From Paraphaeosphaeria minitans (taxonomy: Eukaryota > Ascomycota > Dothideomycetes > Pleosporales > Didymosphaeriaceae), in the NCBI GenBank assembly GCA_015832175.1, contig WJXW01000005.1:1984001-2048000 (forward strand): a stretch of 64,000 bases of DNA. The letters are read 5' to 3'. The notes below the pieces were generated by a model. It was not told the DNA's origin and did no database searches. It saw only the letters and a list, made by a program, of their open reading frames with translations. Made by a program: the position numbers and the translations under genes. Positions 12,101 to 22,480 of the stretch are shown here, piece after piece (position 1 is the first letter of the stretch; every line of letters begins with the position of its first letter).

Positions 12101-13320
12101 CGCCATGGTACCCACAGAGCAGCACACACCGCCCTTTCCCTCAACCTCACATTCGAACCCTCCATCGCACAAGCATTCCCTCAGATTGGTCCTACCCCGC
12201 TCTCGCACAACGCACCGCGGCCACCACATTCACACGGTGCACATGTACGCGTGCACACGCGCAAGGTATACCCGCGCCATGTGCGCACTTTGCCTACGCA
12301 GCCGTCCACGCAGCCTGCTCATGAACAATTGCGCGGTCTGCCCCTCGCGTTTCCTACCTCCCTCGTGCGACCCCGTATCTCCAGCGCGCTGTTGCGTGCT
12401 CATCGTGCGACATCATCCACCTACCATTTCGGGAGACGGTTGGGTTCACCGCGTGGGCATGGGCGATGCCAATACCGTGGGCCGAGGGGCGCCTGTTTAG
12501 GAAGGCGGATGCTGCTCGGCGACGTCGAAGGGCCATGGGCTGGGAGATGTAACTGTGCGGCTGGTGCGTGTGGAACAGGCTGTGGAGTGGGATGTGGTTT
12601 GTGGGGCGGGAAGCGCAAGGTGAGCTCGTGAGATGAAAGTCAGCCTCGCGGTCATGGTGTTTCGCAGAGTAACGCATACAGCATTGGATGGACTTGTAGG
12701 CTATAGTGAGCTACTCTTCCACTGGCCCTGCCCACTAGGTAAGAGATGGCTACGGACATACACTTTAGCTATGTCTGAGTAAAAAAAGCCCCGCGTGGCC
12801 CCCGGCAGTTTGACGCATCCACACAGACAGACAAGGAACGGTCGAAAGATCTTGCACGACGGAGATGCTGCAGCAGGTTCCCCGCATGCCTGTTCCGTGC
12901 AAGATATGCATTATTGTGTAGGTATAGATTGCGATTAATTTAAGCCACTCGAACGCTCGCGTAGTCCAGACGTCACGTTATTTACCACCCATCCATCTCA
13001 ACACCTCTGTCTCTCGCTTAGGTACCTACCGGTACCTAGAGCTCCCCTCTGCACGTGATATCCGGACCAGGCGTTCTGGCTTCGCTTTGCGAGTAGCCCA
13101 CAACGGATCAGAACATCGTACCGTAGGTATGCATCTACAAGAGGTGCGCCGTCGCTTTGTCAAACCCAATAGGACGGATTATTCACCAAAAGGAGAGGGC
13201 TCGACCCCGCCGAAATCACATGGAAAGACAATCAGCACGTATACTACTTACTAACGTTGTACCTTTTATACGTGAATATCTCCACATCTGTGGTACCTCG
13301 CTACGGAATACAATATCCGC

Positions 13321-13402
13321 ATGAGATTTAGCTGAGGATTTTCACGTCAGCGTGGCCCTGCATGAGGTTCAGCTGAAGGGTTTCACGTCAGCTTGGTCCT
13401 AG
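13321..13402. repeat. Two 41-bp imperfect tandem repeats containing TTCACGTCAGC
   Basis: Unit 1 is 13,321-13,361 and unit 2 is 13,362-13,402. Both start ATGAG, carry AGCTGA, then TTCACGTCAGC and end TGG(C/T)CCT. They differ mainly at transitions. CACGTCA resembles a CRE/bZIP half-site region. The pair lies about 115 bp upstream of the DUF2235 start codon, so it could be a regulatory repeat of that gene; the role is inferred. Confidence 0.75.
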
Positions 13403-13418
13403 AAGTGCACTGCCAACT

Positions 13419-13430
13419 CATAAATATTTA
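13419..13430 (+). promoter_or_regulatory. TATA-like element ahead of the DUF2235 pseudogene
   Basis: CATAAATATTTA lies about 90 nt upstream of the ATG at 13,516. A T-rich tract and a CAAGTTAAGCC leader follow, a normal ascomycete promoter layout. Confidence 0.4.
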
Positions 13431-13515
13431 AGTAGCTGCCCGGCCTTGTTCTTAGCATCCAGCTTTTTTTTTGGCTACAAGTTAAGCCTCTTCAACACCA
13501 ATACCGACAGCAACT

Positions 13516-14838
13516 ATGGGGAAATTGGTCGAGGCAGCCCCCGATAGGATCGTTTTGTGTTGCGATGGCACCTGGCAATCCTCCATTAGTGCACAATCTG
13601 CTAACATGCATTGCCAGGACTATTGCAAGAGCTGGTTGGGATGACGGCGGTATAGTTTAACAGCAACTAGTTTCTTTCAACCTTGGTGTGGGATCCGGCA
13701 TCTTGTCAAACCTCGAGTCTAAACGCCGATGAGCAACTGAGGATGGCCTGGTAGGTACCTAGTCAACGTGCCCGAAGCCTGCAATTTTGTGGCCAATAAC
13801 TACTCACCTGGCGACAACATCAATTGCTTTAGTTCTTAACGCGGCACTTCCACAGCTCGAGCCATTGCTGGCATGCACGCTGACCTTGGTGTCACGAAAC
13901 CTGACAACATGCAAATATTTGCATCTTTATTTGCAGCTTACCAGAGGAACAGGAGCAAATCCAGCTTCCGAAGAAAGAAAAATAGAGAGTACTTTGAGTG
14001 GAAAATGGGCAAGGCACCTTTTGTCCTTTAAAGTTAGGAAGAGGCGTGCAAAGTCAAGATCCCTTGGTACGATGTGGGCACGTGGGGTGAGATGGAGTAT
14101 GATAATCCACGATCAATTGAACTTGTCGATGTTTTCGGTACGGTGGGAAGTCTCGGACTCGCAGACACCTATAATCCTGTTTTATCTGCATCTCTCGGGT
14201 CAAATGGCCTCTGTCAAGCCTACGTAATTTTGGAACTTTGCGTAACAGGATTGACAAACATCACTTTCACATGAATGGTCGAGCACCTTCGACCAGTACA
14301 CGAACGCCACACCCGCTAGCTACCTACAAATCATAATGATTAAATATGATGCCGAACAATAATTGCGCAAAAAGGAAGCACCGAGTACGAGCATGGTAGG
14401 CAAGACGGTCGCCACCATCAATCAGGACCTGACTGCGACGAAGAAGTGGCTTGGCTCGTTCCTTTCTTCCTCATCCGGCGAGAAAGCAGCACCCATAGAG
14501 AAGATGGTGCGGACATACTGTTTTAGCCCGAGCGTCGTCCCAACCTACAAGACACCCAAATGTGCTAGGTCATCTCGAGCCCACAGGCGCGAAAACCCGG
14601 CGCATGCGACGATAGCTCGACAGAAGCTCATACGCCCCTGCGTCAACTCGGCGAGGCCTATGAATGGATGCATTCGTCGGTTAGATGGCGACAAGAATTG
14701 ATCGAAGCCCACGACAAGGAGTTCCAATACAAGTCTGAACCTCTGGCCACATTGAAATACGATCAGGAATACTGGGGGTGGGGATGGGTGCACAAGGACA
14801 ACGGCGACATGTGGATTCTAGAGTGGCCTAGGTATTGA
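13516..14838 (+). pseudogene. Decayed DUF2235 (T6SS Tle1-like phospholipase/hydrolase domain) gene
   Basis: The start MGKLVEAAPDRIVLCCDGTW is an excellent DUF2235 opening. The rest of the family can be followed only by switching frames: IARTIARAGWDD, a Gly-rich FNLGVGSGILSNLE, VPEACNFVANNYSPGD near 13,770-13,815, a block with MQIFASLFAAY near 13,910-13,945, IELVDVFGTVGSLG near 14,117-14,160, and a C-terminal AYEWMHSSVRWRQEL to ILEWPRY ending at a stop at 14,836-14,838. In-frame stops and several shifts cannot all be explained by introns, so this is called a pseudogene. DUF2235 proteins are alpha/beta-hydrolase-like; fungal copies are numerous and of unknown role. The catalytic GXSXG region cannot be found intact. 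Base composition here is not strongly AT-biased, so decay looks like ordinary indels rather than heavy RIP. Confidence 0.8.
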
Positions 14839-15244
14839 GGCGGCACTCAAAAATGAAGGCCTGAGCACGACCCGGGTAACGAGAACGCGAAATTGGCGCT
14901 GGTTGAAGCATGTCTTGATAAGAACAAGATACAGTAGTTCCTAAGAGATCACGCTGTAGCCTGGAATAAGGCAAGTTCTTCCTAGTTCCTGCGTTGAGCA
15001 TAGCGCTGCAAACACACTACTGTGGTTTCGAAGTGCCGAGGAGGAAACGGGACTGTACACCAGATAAGCCCTGACACATAGGCAAGCGTTCAATCGATTC
15101 CGCCCAAGTAAAAAACGCAATACAATTTAACAGCGTAACGTAGCACTAAATCATACTCAAGCCGGTTCGTTCGCATCGATCATCACACCATATCATCACA
15201 CCTTCATCCACACTCACAACCAGTCACCCACTCACCCACTCACT
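14839..15244. other. Intergenic, no gene seen
   Basis: A 406-bp spacer between the 3' end of the DUF2235 relic and the stop of the giant GH16-like gene. It contains a CACACCATATCATCACACC/CACTCACCCACTCAC-like simple stretch near 15,180-15,245 and nothing else I can name. Confidence 0.5.
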
Positions 15245-18200
15245 TCACTGCCCATCCCCCTGATAAAATTTCTTCACAAAATCATCCACATCCCGCGGAT
15301 CACTCAGATACTTCCCGCTCTGCACGCTCGCCTCGTGATCCCTCAACTTGCCAAGAAATTCTTTGCTCTCCCACGTCTCACCCGCATCCTCTGCGCTACT
15401 ATCGTCCTTGCTGTACGTCAACTGCCCAAACGGATCCTGCTCGCCCGCTTGCAGCGCAGCGTCCACGTCCGGAGAAGCCTCGTCGACCGCCGTGTCGGGA
15501 AGGTCGTACAGCACTGCGTCATCCGCGGCGGTAGGGCTGTCGTGCGGGTCCTGTGTGTCCAAGGGTGAGGGGGGAGACGCGATTTGTGGCCCGAGGAAGC
15601 CGAAGGGGTCGAGGGTACCGTGGGGGCCGAGGATGGCGTCGAGGTCGGCGGGGGTTTCGATGTCGGGGATGACGCCGTTGGCGTCGGATTGGTCTTGACG
15701 TTTAAGGTCGGCTGCGAGGCTGCGGAGGATGCGGGAGCGAAAGCGGGGGCCTGAGGGCTCGATATCGAAGGCCGGATTTGCGTCCCCGGTGGTCGTGTCA
15801 GAGGGGAGGAGAATGTTGTTGTCGATGAATGGAGCGGTGTCCTGGGTGTCTTCATCAGTGGAGGTGGTTTCTGGGGCTGAGCCGGGATCGTCGGCGGGTA
15901 TGGGGTCTTCGGGCGGCGCTGTGGACGGCGTGTTGACCTCTGAAGGTGCGGTTAAGCTATCTCCCACAGGAGCAGTGTCTTGCGAACCATCATCAATAGG
16001 GGCATCTGCTGAGCCGTCGTCAACGGGGAATTCACTTGAGCCATCGTCGACGGGAGCACCACTTGAATCGTCGTCTGTAGGAGAACCGGAGAAGGACTCA
16101 CTTCCTGGCCCAGAGGGATCACTAGAGGGACCACTCTCGGTATCGCCTTCTGGCGCAGCCGCATCGCCATCCTCCACAGGAAGGCTTTCGCTGCCATCAC
16201 CAGGCTCATTAGGGTTGCCGTTCTCATCGGGATCAACGCCGTTGCTGCCACCGCTCCCGGCTCCCGCACCGTCGTCCGTATCGGACGCATCAGGGGCACT
16301 GGGGTTGGGCTCTCCAGGTACAAAGCCATTAATTCCGTCGCTCGCAAGGTTCTCGTCTCCAGTACCATTGTCCCCGGTGCTATCATCCTCAGTGTTGTCA
16401 TCCGTGCTACCATCCCCAGTGCTGTCACCCCCAGAACCAGGGGGTGTATAGATGCCATCATCGAAACCGCCATCTGGACCACCCTCATCAACTGGCAGTT
16501 TGATATCTGACCCGCCATGCCCCAAATCATCTTCAGACGGCGGCGGCATGTCGTCGCCATCATCCGAACCAAAGGCATCACCATTCTCATCGACAAGACC
16601 AGGCGAGCCACTATTATCCGATGAGGGCGGACCGTCAGAGCCTGGCGCAGGCGCAGGCGCATCGCCTGCATCATCATCGCTTGGCTCGGAAGCTCCATCG
16701 TGGTCGTCGCCGCTTGGTTGTGGCGCATACATGGATGGGCCGATAGGATCAGGTCCACTAGAACCAGGTTTGCCAGTGTTTGGCGATACAGGAGAGACAG
16801 CTCCCCATGGGTGGGGTGCGGTCGCCTGCGTCAGCTGAAAGACGAGATGCTGGAGCTCTTCTTGATCGCGGGGATTCCCGGGCCAACCGGCGCTTGTGCC
16901 AGCGAGAAGGGCCTCGTAAATGTTCTTTTGATCGTCGAAAGGGAGATCCTTGTAAGAAATGCCATTCTGCTGCAGCTTGGTGAGATGGTTGAGGAGGTTC
17001 GTAGCACTAACGACGCTGGGCGGAATCTGGCGAGCGTGATGGCGCTTCATCTCCTTATGGTCGGTAGTGGTGTGGAACACAGGCTCAGTGGAGGGAGTGC
17101 CGCTGAGGGCTTTTAGCTTGGGGCCGTATTGCCTGATCTTGTCGGAGCACTCTTGCAGTTTGGCCATGTACGCCCACAGTCTGTTCTGAAACTTGCTGAT
17201 GGCAATCGTCATGGTAATATTCTTGTCTTCGAGGTCGGCGATCAGTTGGTCAACCGCAGGCGAGAAAGTGTCTGGCTTGGGGCAGATGGTGTATATCTGC
17301 TGCTCGAGGTAACCTTGGGGGTCAGAGCCCTCGATTCCCCCGTCGTCCTTTTGTCGTGCATGGAAACGCATTGCACGTTTCGGTAACGGTAAAGGATAAG
17401 GCAGGATGTGTGAGGTTCCTGGCTTGCTGAGGAGTTGTCGCCATGCTAGCCACTGGTTGATTTTCGTCCAGCAGCCTTGTACCGTTATGTCAAAGTAAGC
17501 TTGAAGCTTGCGTTGAAAGACAGCTAAGGCGTCTTCCAGAGTTTTGCTAGGATCTGACAATTCCACAGCAAGGTTGTTCGGTGACGGAAAGGGAATGCCA
17601 ACGAGAGCAGGAGCAGGACATAGCGCGTAGACATTCTGCGCAAGAGCGAGCTTGTCTTGTGGACTCCATACAGTGGTAGATTGGCGACGGGTAAGACCGG
17701 TGTTCTCTTTGGAATTATTCTTGTCAGAAAGATTTTGGTCGTAGATGGAGCTTGCCGCATCTTGAAAAACCTCCATGAACACGTTCATTGTGTCGTCATT
17801 TGGCGATTTAGCGTAATCGTTACTAGCGTTCATGATATCCTGCAACCCGAATGCATGCATCGCGCCATCGATGCTATCGAAAACGTTTCTGTCGCCCGTG
17901 AGGAACTCTGCAAGTTTCATTCTGTCTTCCTCATCGATGGAGGCAATCGATAGTTTGAGTCTCGCTATGAGTCGAGTGTTCAAAATATCCCAAATCTTGT
18001 TTGTCGGTACGCCCGCGACGTTCCCGTTAAGATTGGCGACTGTCTTGATGATGCTATCGAGTTTGTAAAGCGTTTCATCGGAAAGACTTTGCTTCGCCTC
18101 GTTCCAGGTCTGCAGTATCTTCCAAGGTGCATCCGAGCGGCGTTTAACCTCATTTACGGCATCTATGGCTGGCTGCGAAACGTCTGTGGTAGATGAGTCT

Positions 18201-21200
18201 GGTCCAAGCAACAAGTTAGCTATCTGATCTTTTGTGCTATCGTCGAGGAGGCTGAGCAGCCCATTCATTGCCTTGGTTGTATCCGTACTCGTCAGTGCAG
18301 TAACAGGTACATTCGGCGTCAACTTGAGGGGCGGAGATATTGGCTGGGTTGCGGCATTTGGTACAGTACTCAAGAAATTGTTTGGCACAGTATTCAATAA
18401 ACTAGAAAGTTGCTGCAGAGCATCTTCGAATGATTGAGAAGGTGTATTGGGTACGGTACTCTGGGCCAGACCTGCAAGCGGCTGCGGATTGCTTGCTACT
18501 GGCTGAGATAGGGGCTTCGACACAGTGCCGTCGATGAGACCTGAAATTGGTGGTGAATTTGCCGATGGCGCACCTGCAACAAGACCTGGGGCCAGTCCCG
18601 GAAGTGGCCGTAGATTATTTGCTACTGGCTGAGATAAAGTGTAGGGCACAGTATCCTGGGCCAGACCCGCGAGCGGCCGTGGATTGCTTGCCACTGGCTG
18701 AGACAGCGGATCGGACACGCCGCTGACAACTCCACTTGGATCTGGCATTGGCTGCAATTTTGCCAACGGCGCGCCTGGAACAAGACCGGAGGCAAGAGAG
18801 TCCGGGAATGTAATCTGTCGTTTCCGCACATCACTGTCTGTCGGTGGAGCAGTTATTTGGCCAAGCAAAGCCTTCAACTTGTTCTTCGTCCTTGCGTCCA
18901 GGAAGCCCAATAGTCCACCGGAAGACTTGACAGCAGGCGGAGCATCCAGTGCTGGAAGCCCTGGTATATTAGGGATGTTCATTACCTTTCCAGTCGAAGC
19001 AGCGTTGATCAGATCGGAAATCGTGGGAACCGAGTTCTCGGGTGTCGACGCAGGGAGATTCTTCGCAGCATTCAGGACCTCGCTCTTCAGCTCAGGGCTG
19101 AGGGAGGCCCATAGGTCGGTCAGGGGACTGCTTCCTGGGAAGGGCGGTGACAAGTTCGTTGCCGCCACAATGAGCTTGTTCTTAAGCTCTGTGCCGAACG
19201 AAGACCAGAGACTGACTATAGGGCTCTCGCTGATGCTGGGTGGAACAATTCCTGTGTTCCCAATGCCGGCAGGAATGAGGGGATTGCTATGTTTGGGAGG
19301 TGTGAGGAGCGGATTGACTTCGCTTACAGAAGCATCAACTGCCGGGATAGTAAGAGCTGAAGCGTTGAGCTGAGGAACAGCTACTGGGGCGGCTAGTTCG
19401 GGAGCGGCAAATTCGGGTGCAGTGACCACTGGGGTGTCGACCTGTAGAGGGATTAATCCCGTTTGAGCCGCGTTGTCAACGGGCTGAGGGAGTAGCAAAG
19501 GGAGGTTGTTTAGTATCTGGATTCCTGCTTCACCACTGGGTACGGGATTTTGTTGCCGTACCGGCGGAAGTTGTTGAAGGTGGGGAGGCACGATGCCCGT
19601 GTTTCCATTAGATGCAGGAATTCGAGGTCCCTTCGTGGGTACCGGTAGCGATAGCTCTGGTAGAAACAGATCTTTGTGGCCTTCGGTGTTGCCGACGCCG
19701 AAAGGAACGAGGATTGAAGCAGCAGTGGGCGAAGCCGACGGGATGTCAAGAATACCACCACCATACAGAGTCGTTGCAACTTGGTCCAAGAGAGCGGCGG
19801 CGTCAGAGGTGGCAGGGTCTATGTCGATATCGATGATGATACCGCTGGGCTCTTCTGTGTCAAAGATACTTGCACCAAGAATATCATCCAATGAACCGAG
19901 ATCAATAAAATCATCGACGGCATCAAGATCATTGTCCAAGTCGTCCCCGGTGATGTCGTCGTCATCCCAAACGTCTTCGCTGTCATCGTCGTCAAGAGTA
20001 TCTTCGCTGTCATCCCCAGCACTGAGGACTCCGCCTGTCAGGGGTGACACATCCAGCTGCTCGGCTGCTATAGGTTTTGAGACATTCCAAGATATGGGAC
20101 CCTTAATGAGAACATCAAGTGGTTCCATGGTCGCAACAGGCGAGGTTAAGGCGACTCCAGGTGGAGGTAAGTCGACTCCGGGTGTTGCAAGGTCCTGCAC
20201 TGTAAAACCTGGTACCTTCTCCCAAACCTTGACGCTTCTGATACCCCAGTAGGCATCTTTAAACGCGTCAGGACTGTTGGCTACAAATTCAATGCAGCTA
20301 TCTTGTGGACTTAATCCCTCCCTGATCGGGCACGAGGAGCTACCGGTGCCGAACGTGCCACCAGCCCAACCGCCACAGAAAGTGGTGTCGATAATGATGC
20401 TGTGGTTGAAGAACTTTTCGCTGAATGAGCCCGAGCATGATCCATTGAAAATGGAGCTCGGTGTCCCAAAGCTCGCTGAGTCAGGTACTCCGCCGCTCGA
20501 GAGGGTCAATGGGACGTTGGTAGGTGGGAAAAACCAGATCTTGATGGTTTCAGACGTCCATTCCATGGCGTAGACGCCGCCGCCGTTGGCATTGAATTCA
20601 GCACCGTAGTTGAAGGGCTCAGTGAGCACAGTTCCGCATCCCTGATTGTCGTCGTGGCCGATGCTGCAATCTGTGCTCTTCCAGGTGCCGGTCTGAGAAG
20701 TAGCGGCGTCTACAAGACAGTCCCCAGTTGCATGGATAGCAGCGTTGTTAGCACGCGCGTCATTTACATTCTCGATGATATCGATTTCGCCATCAGCGGG
20801 CCAGTCGTTCAGACCCGTTGTCCAGAGTGCTGTCCCACAGACGTCAGCTAGTGGAGCACATATTAGGGCGGGATTTGCTACCTGGCCATGTACCGCAGCC
20901 CACTGGGATGTGTGTTAGGTCAATGACGAAGAGACCTTCAGTAAAGGTGAGTTTGCTTTGGAGTCGAACGCTGGGGCGTCCGACTCCTCCAGGGGTGTAC
21001 ACATTCGAGTCGTCGACACCAATGTAGATTAGGTCCGAAGAGTTGCCAATGAGCGGAGTGCTTGCAGCAACTTCCTTTGTCACATACTGGACGAAACCAC
21101 CGGTCGGATCAGGGCCCTATCGTGGCTTAGTTATCTTATTACGGTGGCCGACTGGAGCCGCTCTTACACTAAAGAAATCGAATTCCTCGAAGATGTTCGA

Positions 21201-21293
21201 AGCGTTGTACTCCTGTACAAGTTGGTACTGTAGCGCGGAAGCTCGAGATAAGAGAGGCACGAGCAGCGCAGACGCCGTTTTGAGACGTGCCAT
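15245..21293 (-). CDS. Giant secreted GH16-like glucanase with multi-module C-terminus
   Basis: Exons are 21293-21168, 21116-20882 and 20829-15245 (introns 51 and 52 nt); 1,981 residues. A signal peptide (MARLKTASALLVPLL...ALQYQ) precedes a GH16 fold at about 25-325. Its CGTWPALWTTG and GEIDIIENVND segments give the catalytic ExDxxE at E135-D137-E140, so it is predicted to act on beta-1,3(4)-glucans outside the cell. A long tail follows. It has a very acidic Asp stretch at about 392-437, two GNTGIVPP segments, and several repeats of PLSQPVA(S/N)N...RPL(A/P)GLA. Two helical Cys modules come next: one with ALCPAPALV near 1,190 and one with ICPKPDTFS near 1,303, each followed by a Trp/Tyr-rich helix and a second Cys. 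A third helical block lies near 1,405-1,475, then a Ser/Gly/Asp/Pro-rich stretch and an acidic C-terminus. Dibasic sites separate the modules. GH16 proteins are normally 300-500 residues, so the tail is the oddity. Confidence 0.9.
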
Positions 21294-21883
21294 GATGTAG
21301 GTCTCACTTCATAGAAGTGGTAAGAGAATACTGAGGGGCATCGAGGGACACTAAGGGGTGGGCATATTGTGTTGCTGAAGCCAGGGAGATTCCACGCGTT
21401 GCTCGGGCCGACGCGTCACCGTTGCATTCCACTGTCAACGACAGATGAGGCAAAGTTTTGCTCACATGGCATAAGGAGAATGCATGGCAATAACGGCAAT
21501 GGTGGTATCAGTTTGTCATAAGAATTAGCCGCGATAGCCGCGTTTTGAAGGTCTCGAGTGCTTGCTAGAAGAATCCATAGCGCATTAAAACCATCTTCCA
21601 TGGTTTGGGGTTACATCCTGAACGGTTGTTAGGGCCGTTCAATCATCGGAAAGTTAGAGAACTTACATTGCTCCATATGTTCATGTCCTAAAGTTGCAGA
21701 ACGTATTCAAGACATGATCTCCGAGTGCTGAATCCTGTGCAAGCAGCTAGTCACCCATGGATACATCCTCGGCTTCGGTGGATTGCCAATCATCGTCCGC
21801 TCCAACAACCTGAAAGTCTGTTTCCAGTGGCTTAGTATTTGAACTGTTCAATGCATGCGTGCTCTTCAAATCATCGCGTTAGT
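21294..21883. other. Intergenic upstream of the GH16-like gene
   Basis: 590 bp between the Cdc26-like stop and the GH16-like start, both on the minus strand. No gene or clear promoter motif seen. Confidence 0.5.
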
Positions 21884-22117
21884 TTAGTTACCCTGGCGCG
21901 TACGTCCACCCATGATCCGATCTTTCTGGTTCCGCTGCTGGGGGCGGACTGGTCCCTGCTGGTTCCGCTCTGAGCGCATGTCGGCACCGTTGGAAGTGTG
22001 GGCAGCCTGAGCTTGTTGCTGCTGCTGCTTCTCCCAGATTTTGCGCTGGCGGTTGGCTTCGTATGCGTCCAGATCCACGGAGGTGAGCGTGATGGTTGTG
22101 GCCGGACGGCGAAGCAT
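21884..22117 (-). CDS. CDC26: Cdc26-like anaphase-promoting complex subunit
   Basis: A 77-residue protein in one exon. It opens MLRRPATTITLTSVDLDAYE, the conserved N-terminal helix pattern of fungal Cdc26 (MLRRxxT-x-hydrophobic-x-L-T-x-x-D-[IV]-x-x-[YF]-E). In the family this helix inserts into the TPR groove of Apc6/Cdc16. A Gln-rich middle (KQQQQQAQAA) and a basic end with DRIMGGR follow; the DRI(G) motif is also seen in animal Cdc26. The family is small and low-complexity, so recognition rests mainly on the N-terminus. An alternative last exon is possible, because GTAACT follows the RTRQ codons. It is divergent from the mitochondrial-type gene at 22,481. Confidence 0.72.
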   Translation of the reverse strand: MLRRPATTITLTSVDLDAYEANRQRKIWEKQQQQQAQAAHTSNGADMRSERNQQGPVRPQQRNQKDRIMGGRTRQGN

Positions 22118-22480
22118 GTTGTCGCTATGATGGCTGTTGCAAAAGTCGTGTGAGTGCGATTACAGACGTGATGGAGAGTGCTGCGCTGGGGGACGGGGGT
22201 ACCCCGTGACGGTGGGTTGGTGAGACCCAAAAGAGATGAGCCAGTGGAAATGAGATGCTTTCGACTTATAATGCTTGCTTCCGGGAGAACCTACAGAAAA
22301 TGATGGTTCAGGCGAAAGCTAGATGTAAATAATGCTCGTGATGCTTCCATGTGGCGCGCACTAGCGACGTGAAGGCACCTAGCGCGCCAAGGCCCAGGCC
22401 ATGCTCGATGGCCTCGTCCCCAAAAGTTCAGCGAGCCAGTTGCAGCGTCCAGCGTCCAGCATCCAGCATCCATTGCCGCC
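22118..22480. promoter_or_regulatory. Shared divergent promoter region (Cdc26-like / mitochondrial-type protein)
   Basis: 363 bp between two divergent starts. Near the rightward start there is a short AGCGTCC/AGCATCC repeat (22,442-22,471). No other motif is compelling. Confidence 0.4.
22442..22471. repeat. Short (CAGCRTC)n repeat just upstream of the 22,481 start
   Basis: Four near-identical 7-bp units (CAGCGTC, CAGCGTC, CAGCATC, CAGCATC) that end about 10 bp before the ATG, in the presumed 5' UTR. Confidence 0.75.

Larger units (their letters stand above)
8836..13515. other. 4.7-kb gap with no supportable protein gene
   Basis: No recognisable domain in any frame. The longest open frame (11,867-12,631 +) is His/Pro/Arg-rich with no conserved feature and is not called. 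The stretch holds an (AT)11 microsatellite at 9,173-9,194, several copies of the palindromic GGTACC(T) word between 10,720 and 13,760, and a 41-bp imperfect tandem duplication at 13,321-13,402 just before a TATA-like site. I found no tRNA-like cloverleaf on reading. Confidence 0.5.

Noticed and set aside
11867..12631. 254-residue + strand open frame
   Set aside because: His/Pro/Arg-rich with no domain, membrane segment or splice-supported homolog; several overlapping frames of similar quality exist on both strands.
13787..14227. 146-residue + strand frame
   Set aside because: Out-of-frame reading across the DUF2235 relic; the family blocks lie in other frames.
15729..16838. Long + strand Ser/Pro-rich frames
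   Set aside because: Antisense shadows of the Asp/Gly/Ser-rich tail of the GH16-like gene.
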